From: CAVDHB01 sp963608705
GTDB taxonomy: Bacteria > Bacteroidota > Bacteroidia > Bacteroidales > Bacteroidaceae
Length of the DNA stretch: 64,000 nucleotides
NCBI GenBank assembly: GCA_963608705.1
Contig: CAVDHB010000023.1
Span: 86,179 to 150,178 of the forward strand
Reading direction: 5' to 3'
Below are positions 35,013 to 42,441 of this stretch, piece after piece. How positions within the stretch are numbered: position 1 is the stretch's first letter; the number at the start of each line of letters is the position of its first letter. The position numbers and the translations under genes are program-made. The notes below the pieces were generated by a model. That model saw only the letters and a list, made by a program, of their open reading frames with translations. It was not told where the DNA came from and searched no databases.

Positions 35013-35051
35013 GGTTATTTTATTTGTTAGTATTAAGGTGATTCCGTCTCT

Positions 35052-35072
35052 CGTCCACTTAAATAGTGGACG
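35052..35072. promoter_or_regulatory. Palindrome over the VapE-type gene's transcription start
   Basis: CGTCCACT and AGTGGACG arms with a 5-nt spacer lie at the predicted start point and 40 bp before the ATG. This is the usual place for a repressor operator. Confidence 0.5.
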
Positions 35073-35076
35073 AAGG

Positions 35077-35084
35077 CAAAGGTA
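35077..35084 (-). promoter_or_regulatory. Promoter -7 box for the VapE-type gene
   Basis: TACCTTTG on the minus strand, exact TANNTTTG match, with CTTG about 19 bp upstream. Confidence 0.55.
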
Positions 35085-35484
35085 CTACACTCTATTAAAT
35101 AGGCAAGAGTTGTCGATGGAAACGAGGACATTTCATGACATAAAAGCCTTTACGTTAGACTGTAAAACGCTTAAAGCGAACATAAATTGTAACTTATAAC
35201 TGTTTTCGTGAATAGAGATAGGATTTATTCGTTGGAACGAATGTATGAAAAAGAAAACTTGTAGAAGGACAATTACTTCATATATATGTTTCGAAACAAG
35301 TGGTTCAGGCCAAAGACACAATAAATTGGGAAATAACATCTGCGTACTTAATATAAAAAAGTCAACTAAAATCCTTGATCACCCCATACACAAAGAGATA
35401 CGCTTTCCAAGCATCCAGTTCCTCAAAGAAGCCATATGGAAAGAAAAACAAGAAGAAATAAAGGCGAAAAGGAACAAGACGCTT

Positions 35485-35560
35485 ATGAAACACCCGATAG
35501 GAATCCAGACTTTTGAACAAATATGAAAAGATGGCTATGTCTATGTAGACAAGACCGATA
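35485..35560 (+). pseudogene. Decayed partial copy of the DUF1703-type ATPase gene
   Basis: About 76 bp, including the ATG, repeat the start of the intact gene at 35892: MKHPIGIQTFEQI, then an in-frame TGA in place of the Arg codon, then KDGYVYVDKTD. The similarity extends about 20 bp upstream of the ATG (GGAACAAGACGCTT against GAAACAAGACGCTT). After about 35560 similarity is lost. It is a remnant of a second family member. Confidence 0.75.
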
Positions 35561-35611
35561 GAAATAGTAAAAGAATCCATAGGAAAACATCGTTTGGTAC
35601 CAGACAGATAG

Positions 35612-35728
35612 CATTCGTTCCGAAAAGTGTAGCAATCCAAGCATTATTCGCTTGGAAAGGTGTAGCATATCTTGTTTATTCGCTTAGAAAAATGCAGTGC
35701 ATTTTGTTTATTCGCTTGAAAAATCTGA
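35612..35728 (+). repeat. Four degenerate direct repeats with 32-bp spacing
   Basis: TTATTCGCTT followed by A/G-rich sequence starts at 35644, 35676 and 35708, exactly 32 bp apart, with a weaker copy (ATTCGTTCCGAAAA) at about 35613. They lie between the decayed and intact DUF1703-type genes. Spacers are not unique sequences of CRISPR type. Confidence 0.5.
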
Positions 35729-35891
35729 GTTCATTGACTATTTGACAGCATCAACTACAGAGTTTTGTCAGACAACGGCTTATCCTATTGGACGAAAGTA
35801 CGGTACACCTTTCATAACCACTAATTGCAGAATTTGTTGCAAGTTCCACCCTTTTTCAGTAACTTTACAGGCAAAAAGAAACAAGACGCTT

Positions 35892-37484
35892 ATGAAATAC
35901 CCGATAGGAATCCAAACATTTGAACAAATACGTGAAGATGGTTATGTTTACGTGGACAAAACAGACATGGTCTACGCACTTGCTCATGAAGGAAAGATTT
36001 ATTTTCTGAGCCGTCCTCGCCGGTTCGGAAAGAGTCTGCTTATATCTACCTTGGAGAACTATTTCCTCGGACGGAAAGAAGTGTTCAAAGGACTCGCTAT
36101 CGAAAAGCTGGAGACGGAATGGAAAGAATATCCCGTGTTTCATTTAGACTTCAATGGCGACGACTACAAGCAAGACGGGGTACTCGAAAACACCCTGGAG
36201 AACTATGTTTCTGATTTTGAGGAGAAATACAAGGTTGTCAAGAAATCCATAAGCCTTGGACGAAGATTCAAGAATGTACTTGAAGAATCCCATCGACAAA
36301 CAGGACTGCGAGCCGTGGTGCTGATAGACGAGTACGACAAGCCCATCCTTGATGTGCTGGACCAAGACATCACCGTGGATTTTCAAGGCAACAAGGTCAG
36401 TTTGGAAGATCGAAACCGAGACATCCTCAAAGGGTTCTACTCCACCTTCAAGCTGGCAGACCGTGACTTGCAATTCGTTTTCCTTACAGGAGTTACCAAG
36501 TTCTCACAGGTGAGCGTGTTCAGCGGTTTCAACCAACCGGAGGACATCAGTATGGCTCCCCAATACGAAAGTCTGTGCGGCATCACTGAGGAAGAGCTAT
36601 ATACGACTTTTGACGAACCTATCCAGAAAATGGCGGAGGTGTACGACTGCACCGAAGAGGAGATGAAGATGAAGTTGAAAAAACAATATGATGGATACCA
36701 TTTCTCCGATAATCTGACAGATGTGTACAACCCGTTCAGCATACTCAACACACTGAAGAAACAACGGATACAGGACTACTGGTTCAAGTCTGGCACACCG
36801 ACCTACCTTGTCCGTCTGCTCAGCCATTTCAAGGAAAACCTTAACGAGCTGACAGGCAAGTATTATGCACCGAAGGAGTTTGACGACTACAAGGCAGACG
36901 TGGAGCGGCCTCTTCCCATGATTTACCAAAGCGGCTATCTCACCGTCAAGGGATATGACCGGGACATGAACACTTTCCTGCTTGACTTTCCCAACGACGA
37001 GGTGAAGGAGGGATTTGTGACACTTGTCGCCAACAACTATTTCGGTATCAAAGAAGATACAGACAGCTGGGTGCGTTCCGCCGTCATCTCTCTTCGACAA
37101 GGAGAACTCGATATTTTCCGCACGCAGCTTACCTCTTTCCTCGCAAGCATTCCCTATTCCATGCGCCGGAAGGAGAACGAGCGTGAGAAGGAACGTTACT
37201 TCCACTATACTTTCTACCTCTTGCTACGACTTATGAGCGTGTACACGGTCTACACCGAGAAGCAACAAAGTCAAGGACGGGTGGACTGCATCGTGGAAAC
37301 GAAAGATTACATCTATATTTTCGAGTTTAAGTTAGACGGCACAGCGGAAGAAGCCTTGCAGCAAATAGAGGAAAAGGGATACTCAAAGCCATACGCCACA
37401 GACTCTCGTCCTGTTTTCAAAATCGGAGCGAGCTTCTCTTCCGAAACGGGCACGATTTGCGACTGGAAGTCACTGCATTCATAA
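35892..37484 (+). CDS. DUF1703-type AAA ATPase with C-terminal PD-(D/E)XK-like nuclease domain
   Basis: 530 residues. The N-terminal AAA-ATPase-like domain (PF09820 type) begins MKYPIGIQTFEQIREDGYVY and shows YVDKTDMVYAL, the P-loop region FLSRPRRFGKSLLISTLENYF, Walker B VVLIDEYDKPILD and TGVTKFSQVSVFSG. The C-terminal part contains a nuclease-like GRVDCIVETKDYIYIFEFKLDG (Asp, then Glu-Phe-Lys), as in PDDEXK_9 domains. This is a very abundant family in Bacteroidetes whose role is unknown; defence or selfish behaviour has been suggested. I use ATG 35892 because the decayed copy shares the same start and the longer frame is non-homologous. Confidence 0.85.
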   Translation: MKYPIGIQTFEQIREDGYVYVDKTDMVYALAHEGKIYFLSRPRRFGKSLLISTLENYFLGRKEVFKGLAIEKLETEWKEYPVFHLDFNGDDYKQDGVLENTLENYVSDFEEKYKVVKKSISLGRRFKNVLEESHRQTGLRAVVLIDEYDKPILDVLDQDITVDFQGNKVSLEDRNRDILKGFYSTFKLADRDLQFVFLTGVTKFSQVSVFSGFNQPEDISMAPQYESLCGITEEELYTTFDEPIQKMAEVYDCTEEEMKMKLKKQYDGYHFSDNLTDVYNPFSILNTLKKQRIQDYWFKSGTPTYLVRLLSHFKENLNELTGKYYAPKEFDDYKADVERPLPMIYQSGYLTVKGYDRDMNTFLLDFPNDEVKEGFVTLVANNYFGIKEDTDSWVRSAVISLRQGELDIFRTQLTSFLASIPYSMRRKENEREKERYFHYTFYLLLRLMSVYTVYTEKQQSQGRVDCIVETKDYIYIFEFKLDGTAEEALQQIEEKGYSKPYATDSRPVFKIGASFSSETGTICDWKSLHS

Positions 37485-37565
37485 ACTATCCCAATCTTAA
37501 GGAAAGAGAGAACACAAGAGCGATTTTGTCCATACAGACACAGCCAGCTTCATACAATACAGATA

Positions 37566-37603
37566 AAACAAAAAAGCGTGGAAGAACCGAAATCCTTTCA
37601 CGC
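37566..37603 (-). terminator. Terminator after tRNA-Tyr
   Basis: On the minus strand GCGTG and CACGC pair around an 18-nt loop and are followed by six T. It lies 20 bp after the tRNA 3' end. Confidence 0.6.
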
Positions 37604-37623
37604 CTTTCCGCATAAATTCCTTG

Positions 37624-37705
37624 TGGGTACAGATGGATTCGAACCACCGAAGCTATAAGCAGCAGATTTACAGTCTGCCCCATTTGGCCACTCTGGAATG
37701 TACCC
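37624..37705 (-). tRNA. tRNA-Tyr (anticodon GTA)
   Basis: 82 nt on the minus strand. The acceptor stem is GGGTACA with TGTACCC plus the A discriminator. The anticodon arm GCAGA-CTGTAAA-TCTGC carries GTA, a long variable arm marks a class II tRNA, and the T arm is GGTGG-TTCGAAT-CCATC. CCA is not encoded. A full promoter (TTTG, 20 bp, TACTTTTG) lies at 37767-37798. Confidence 0.93.
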
Positions 37706-37766
37706 TCCATTGTAGTATTCGTACTTTTAACAGAATCTCTCAAGACTCATTTCCGAATTGCGGATG

Positions 37767-37798
37767 CAAAAGTACGGTATTTATTTCACTCTACCAAA
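37767..37798 (-). promoter_or_regulatory. Promoter for tRNA-Tyr
   Basis: Minus-strand TTTG (37798-37795), 20 bp, then TACTTTTG (37774-37767): a complete consensus match. It sits against the 3' end of ribH. Confidence 0.65.
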
Positions 37799-38308
37799 TT
37801 ATTTGCCTGTTTTTTGCAACTCACGATGCAGATTTACCATCCGCACAGCTACATGGCCACATTCTTCGCCTTTGTTTCCCAGTTTGCCACCACTGCGTTC
37901 CACAGCCTGTTGCTTGTCGAGCGTGGTCAGAAGACCATAGACTACAGGCACGTCCGTCTCCGTGTTCAGTCGAGCCAATTCTTGTGTAACACCCGCACAG
38001 ATATAGTCGAAGTGTGGAGTCTCACCTTTGATGACTACACCCAAGGAGATGACCGCATCCACCTGGCCGCTTTTCACCAATTGGGAAGTGCCGTATATCA
38101 GTTCGAAAGAACCCGGAACCGACACCACCTTAATATCAGACTCCTTTACACCATGTGCTTTTAACGCTTTTACCGCACCGTCACACAACGCACCTGTAAT
38201 GTCGTCATACCATTGACTCACCACAATGCCGAACCGCATTCCTGCCGCATCCTGTGAGACCTTGCTCTCAGCCAGCTTTTCAGCCGCTACATGATCAAGC
38301 GTAGACAT
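37799..38308 (-). CDS. ribH: 6,7-dimethyl-8-ribityllumazine synthase
   Basis: 169 residues. It condenses the ribityl-uracil and butanone phosphate in riboflavin synthesis. Motifs: FGIVVSQWYDDIT, VVSVPGSFELIYG, SLGVVIKGETPHFDYIC (with the catalytic His) and VVYGLLTTLDKQQAVERSGG. Length is normal. It is 2 bp downstream of the TPR membrane protein on the same strand. Confidence 0.96.
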   Translation of the reverse strand: MSTLDHVAAEKLAESKVSQDAAGMRFGIVVSQWYDDITGALCDGAVKALKAHGVKESDIKVVSVPGSFELIYGTSQLVKSGQVDAVISLGVVIKGETPHFDYICAGVTQELARLNTETDVPVVYGLLTTLDKQQAVERSGGKLGNKGEECGHVAVRMVNLHRELQKTGK

Positions 38309-38310
38309 AC

Positions 38311-39012
38311 TTACTTAGCGGCTGAAGGGTCTGTAATCTGGTTGCCACCCGCACGCTGGATATACTTGTCAATATCCATGGCCTGCATAGACTGCGGATA
38401 GCTGTCTTTCACTTTCTGATAGAGCGGCAAAGCCTCGGCTTTCTTTCCCTGGCTTTCCAATATCTCACCAGCCTGAATCAGATAGATGGGACTAAGGCTG
38501 TTGTTGTCGGCCTTGTCTGCCGCAGCTTTCAAGGTTTTCACCGCATCGTCCAAGCGATTCACATGGGCATAGCAGTTGCCCAAAGTGCCCAATGCCGCCG
38601 GAGCAATCATCTGGTCGTCTCCGCTAAAATCTTCCAGCAAAGGAATAGCCTCCTTGTATTTTCCGGTCTGCGCATAGCTCAATCCCGCATAAAGACAAGA
38701 AAGATTCGACGCATCCGTGCCGCTATACTGGTCGATAGCCTGCAAGAAACCGATGTTAGCGCCGTCACCGTTCAAAGCGTGCTGGTAGTCGTTCGCCTCG
38801 AAATACTGCTGAGCCTTCGCAATGGCGGCAGACGCTTTCTCCGCACGAGGGCCGGCCACATAGAAATGATAGCCCAAACCACCTAACACTCCCACCACAA
38901 CCAACACGGCCACAGTGATAATCACTTTCTTGTACCGATAGAAAAACGCCTCGGAACGCACCAAAGCCTCGTCCACGTCCAACGGATCATGTTTCTTTAC
39001 TTCTTCTGTCAT
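38311..39012 (-). CDS. TPR-repeat single-pass membrane protein (YfgM-like)
   Basis: 233 residues. A short cytoplasmic N-terminus is followed by a membrane anchor (KVIITVAVLVVVGVLGGLGYHF, about residues 26-47) and then TPR-like helical hairpins (QQYFEANDYQHALNG; ASNLSCLYAGLSYAQTGKYKEAIPLLED; GTLGNCYAHVNRLDDAVKTL). The layout resembles YfgM/tetratricopeptide PF09976 proteins, which take part in envelope protein folding. ATG 39012 is chosen because 13 upstream residues are basic and non-conserved. Promoter TACTTTTG is at 39082-39089. Confidence 0.85.
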   Translation of the reverse strand: MTEEVKKHDPLDVDEALVRSEAFFYRYKKVIITVAVLVVVGVLGGLGYHFYVAGPRAEKASAAIAKAQQYFEANDYQHALNGDGANIGFLQAIDQYSGTDASNLSCLYAGLSYAQTGKYKEAIPLLEDFSGDDQMIAPAALGTLGNCYAHVNRLDDAVKTLKAAADKADNNSLSPIYLIQAGEILESQGKKAEALPLYQKVKDSYPQSMQAMDIDKYIQRAGGNQITDPSAAK

Positions 39013-39081
39013 TTTATTGATTCTTTTGATTTTTCGTTTTTGTCGTGTCAAAGACCCATCTCACAGTCTCTGAACGAAAGG

Positions 39082-39089
39082 CAAAAGTA
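39082..39089 (-). promoter_or_regulatory. Promoter -7 box for the TPR protein-ribH pair
   Basis: TACTTTTG on the minus strand, exact TANNTTTG match, with TTTC about 20 bp upstream. Confidence 0.55.
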
Positions 39090-39151
39090 CTTCTTTTCCC
39101 TTTATTCCCGAAATTTAGCAACATCTTTTTTCCATTTTCAACGATAAAACT

Positions 39152-39159
39152 TAATTTTG
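39152..39159 (+). promoter_or_regulatory. Promoter -7 box for recF
   Basis: TAATTTTG, exact TANNTTTG match, 22 bp before the recF ATG. It is divergent from the TPR-protein promoter. Confidence 0.55.
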
Positions 39160-39181
39160 CAGACAGAAAAAAGACTTGCGC

Positions 39182-40312
39182 ATGATACTACAACGACTTT
39201 CCATACTCAACTATAAGAACATACAGGACACCACGCTTGATTTCTCTCCCAAGATAAACTGCCTGGTAGGGCATAACGGAGAAGGGAAAACCAATCTGCT
39301 GGACGCCGTGTATTACCTCTCCTTTTGCAAAAGTGCCGGGAATCCCGTGGACTCCCAAAATATACGGCACGAGGAAGACTGCATGATGATACGGGGTGAC
39401 TACTCGTCAGACGACGGAAAGGAGACGATGGAGATTTACTGTGGACTTAAACGCAGACAAAGCAAGCAATTCAAGAAAGACGGGAAAAAATACACACGGC
39501 TCAGCGACCATATCGGACGCATACCGCTTGTCATGGTTTCCCCTTCTGACAGCGAGTTGATTGACGGAGGAAGCGAATGCCGGAGAAAATTCATAGATTT
39601 GGCCATCTCCCAATACGACCGCCCCTATCTCGACGCACTCACCCGCTACGGGAAAGCCCTCCAACAACGCAACGCCTTATTGAAAATGGAGGAAGAACCT
39701 GACGAGGAGTTACTCGACATCCAAGAGGAAATCATGACTTCGGCAGGAGAGGAACTCTTTCAGAAAAGAGCCGCTTTCATACAGGCGTTCATCCCTGTGT
39801 TCAGAGAATTCTATGGTGTGATATCCAAGGGGCATGAGACCGTGGAACTGACTTACCTCTCACATTGCACCCGTGGCCCTTTGCGGGAGATTCTGAAAGA
39901 AAGTCGTCCGAAAGACCGTATCATGGGCTATTCCCTGCACGGAGTGCACAAGGACGACCTTGTGATGACCCTTGACGGATACCCCATCAAGAAAGAGGGG
40001 TCGCAAGGACAGAACAAGACCTATCTTATCGCCTTGAAGCTCGCCCAATTCGATTTTCTGAGAAACACAGGTACGCATACCCAACCCCTGCTGCTATTGG
40101 ATGATATTTTCGACAAGCTGGACGCACACCGGGTAGAGGAAATCGTGAAGTTAGTAGGCAGCGCCCGTTTCGGACAGATATTCATCACCGATACCAACCG
40201 CACCCACATAGACCGCATCCTCGGAGAGACCCACCAACAATACAAGCTGTTCTCTGTGAAGGACGGAGAAATCACACCTTTAAACGAAAGCCATGCGGAG
40301 AACCAAGACTAA
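39182..40312 (+). CDS. recF: DNA replication and repair protein RecF
   Basis: 376 residues. SMC-like ABC ATPase that loads RecA at single-strand gaps. Motifs: LSILNYKNIQDTTLDFSPKI and P-loop GHNGEGKT, the signature-like SQGQNKTYLIALKLAQ, and Walker B LLLLDDIFDKLDAHR. ATG 39182 is preferred over an upstream TTG. It overlaps the DUF721 gene by 20 bp, so the two are translationally linked. Confidence 0.96.
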   Translation: MILQRLSILNYKNIQDTTLDFSPKINCLVGHNGEGKTNLLDAVYYLSFCKSAGNPVDSQNIRHEEDCMMIRGDYSSDDGKETMEIYCGLKRRQSKQFKKDGKKYTRLSDHIGRIPLVMVSPSDSELIDGGSECRRKFIDLAISQYDRPYLDALTRYGKALQQRNALLKMEEEPDEELLDIQEEIMTSAGEELFQKRAAFIQAFIPVFREFYGVISKGHETVELTYLSHCTRGPLREILKESRPKDRIMGYSLHGVHKDDLVMTLDGYPIKKEGSQGQNKTYLIALKLAQFDFLRNTGTHTQPLLLLDDIFDKLDAHRVEEIVKLVGSARFGQIFITDTNRTHIDRILGETHQQYKLFSVKDGEITPLNESHAENQD

Positions 40313-40583
40313 ATCCATTGGAGAAATCCTGCAAATGTACTTGCGCCGGGAGGGACTGGAAACACCCTTGGCGCAACACCGCATCATAGAAGAATGGAAC
40401 AACGTGGTCGGCCCAGGCTATGCACCCTATGTCAGCCGTTTGTTCATACAGAACCAGACACTGCACGTATTCCTTCGAAGCCCCGCACTTAGGCAGAACC
40501 TGCTGCTCAGACGAACGGAACTCATCCAAGAACTAAACCGCAGAGCGGGGATGCAGGTCATCACACAAATCATGCTACATTAA
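40293..40583 (+). CDS. DUF721 (DciA-like) protein
   Basis: 96 residues with the DUF721 pattern: IGEILQMYLRREGLE, IIEEWNNVVGPGYAPYVSR and LHVFLRSPALRQNLLLRR. DUF721 includes DciA, a bacterial replicative-helicase loader found where DnaC/DnaI is missing. Its location against recF fits a replication or repair role. The start overlaps recF by 20 bp. The name DciA is an inference. Confidence 0.88.
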   Translation: MRRTKTKSIGEILQMYLRREGLETPLAQHRIIEEWNNVVGPGYAPYVSRLFIQNQTLHVFLRSPALRQNLLLRRTELIQELNRRAGMQVITQIMLH

Positions 40584-40595
40584 TACCAACCATCC

Positions 40596-42440
40596 ATGAA
40601 TATAAAGAACATCTTCCAATCTCTTTTCTCCCATAACGAAAAGAGCGACCCTCATCAAGAAATCGCTGTCACTCCCGCATTTTGGTGGGCCAATTTACCT
40701 TATCCTCGTCTACAACTTATTCTTAAAGGAGAAGACCTGACAGACTGTAAAGTAAAAATAGAGTCAGACGGAGACATCAAAGTAGAGGATACCATCCATT
40801 TTCCCAACCCTCATTACATGGCTATTTACCTGAACGTGGCACAAGCCAAGCCTCAGCAATTCCACATCTTGCTAAAGAAGGGATGGACTGAAAAGCGGAT
40901 TCCTTACACGCTGAGAGCGAGAAGGACGGACACGTATGCACAAGGGTTCGATGCGACCGACACCGTGTACCTGCTCATGCCAGACCGTTTCGCACAAGGA
41001 GAAACCACTCTCCCCCCAATAAAAGGGTTGAAAGAAAACACCTTTGACCGCACACAACCCGACGCACGACACGGCGGGAATATTCAAGGCATCATCGACC
41101 ATTTGGATTATTTCAAACAATTAGGAATCACCACCCTGTGGACCACGCCCGTTTTGGAGAACGACATGCCAGACTGCTCCTACCACGGATATGCCATCAC
41201 TAATTATTACAAAGTAGATTCCCGCCTGGGTACAAACGAGGATTACGCCCGTTTAGTGAGCGAGGCACACAAGAAAGGACTAAAAGTTATCATGGACATG
41301 GTGTTCAACCATTGCGGCAGTGAACATCCGTTGTTTAAAGACATGCCTTATACAGACTGGTTTTCATACGGGAACACCTACACTCCGACCAATCATGAGA
41401 CCGTCTCCCCTACCGACCTTCACGCCGCCGCCACTGTGCAAGAACGTACCACGGAAGGATGGTTTGTGAAAACAATGCCCAACTGGAACCAGCGGAATCC
41501 GCACGTGCAACAATATCTCATCCAGACAAGCCTGTGGTGGATAGAATATGCCGGGATTGACGGCATACGGCAAGACACTTATCCCTACTGTGACGCTGCG
41601 TTCATGGCCTCGTGGTGTAAAACTCTTCGGGACATATATCCTCAATTGAACATAGTGGGGGAAACCTGGCTACCAGACAATGTAAGCACCGCCTGCTGGC
41701 AAAAAGACAACAAACTGACAACCCGAAACCCGGAACTACCCACCGTGATGCAATTCCCCCTGTTAGGGCCATTGCGTCTAGAGAATGGTTTTCATTCTTT
41801 GGAAAACCTCTATGCCCAACTGACACAGGACATTGTATATGCAGACCCGCTGCACACACTTATCTTCCTTGAGAATCATGATACAGAACGCTATTTCCGC
41901 ACCCAAGAAGAGGCAAGAGACATTGAACGCTACAAAATGTCTGTGACCATGCTGCTTACACTGCGGGGAATTCCTCAACTGTATCAAGGCACGGAAGTGG
42001 CACAATACGGAGACAAGAAAGAGGGAGACGGAGCCATGCGAAAAGATTTCCCCGGAGGATGGAAAGACGACAAGACGAACGCCTTTACGGGAGAGAAGCT
42101 GACCTCCTTACAACGAGAAGCACAGGATTTCACACGCCGTCTGCTACACTGGAGAAGCCAGTGCGAAGCAATCGGAAAAGGCTCACTGACACACTATCCA
42201 CCGAAAGAGGACACCTATATTTATATCCGGCGTTACAAGACACAACAGGTCACCGTCATCCTCAATGTGGCAGACCATCCCAAAATGTTGGAAACCACTT
42301 TATATAAGGAGGCGTTCCCCAAAAGCGAAGCCAAGCACATCCTTCTCGGAGGAACCAAGCAGCCCATAAAGACCCGCTTCGCTCTCACCGCAAAGGACAT
42401 CCAAATCTTAGAGTTCACACTGTCCGAAAAGAAGTCCTAA
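40596..42440 (+). CDS. GH13 alpha-amylase family enzyme (cyclomaltodextrinase/neopullulanase-like)
   Basis: 614 residues. An N-terminal beta-sandwich (about 20-110) is followed by the GH13 barrel. Catalytic elements: VIMDMVFNHCG, GIDGIRQDTYPY (nucleophile Asp), IVGETW (acid/base Glu) and FLENHDTERY (third Asp). A C-terminal beta domain closes the chain. No signal peptide is evident, so a cytoplasmic maltodextrin-cleaving enzyme is likely. It starts 12 bp after DUF721, but it is functionally unrelated to recF and may have its own promoter. Confidence 0.9.
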   Translation: MNIKNIFQSLFSHNEKSDPHQEIAVTPAFWWANLPYPRLQLILKGEDLTDCKVKIESDGDIKVEDTIHFPNPHYMAIYLNVAQAKPQQFHILLKKGWTEKRIPYTLRARRTDTYAQGFDATDTVYLLMPDRFAQGETTLPPIKGLKENTFDRTQPDARHGGNIQGIIDHLDYFKQLGITTLWTTPVLENDMPDCSYHGYAITNYYKVDSRLGTNEDYARLVSEAHKKGLKVIMDMVFNHCGSEHPLFKDMPYTDWFSYGNTYTPTNHETVSPTDLHAAATVQERTTEGWFVKTMPNWNQRNPHVQQYLIQTSLWWIEYAGIDGIRQDTYPYCDAAFMASWCKTLRDIYPQLNIVGETWLPDNVSTACWQKDNKLTTRNPELPTVMQFPLLGPLRLENGFHSLENLYAQLTQDIVYADPLHTLIFLENHDTERYFRTQEEARDIERYKMSVTMLLTLRGIPQLYQGTEVAQYGDKKEGDGAMRKDFPGGWKDDKTNAFTGEKLTSLQREAQDFTRRLLHWRSQCEAIGKGSLTHYPPKEDTYIYIRRYKTQQVTVILNVADHPKMLETTLYKEAFPKSEAKHILLGGTKQPIKTRFALTAKDIQILEFTLSEKKS

Positions 42441-42441
42441 C

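Noticed and set aside
35612..35728. Possible CRISPR array
   Set aside because: The repeats are 10-15 bp cores with drift, spacers are not unique in a CRISPR manner, and no cas gene is present.
37624..37705. tRNA attachment site for an integrative element
   Set aside because: No integrase and no repeat of the tRNA 3' end were found on either side.
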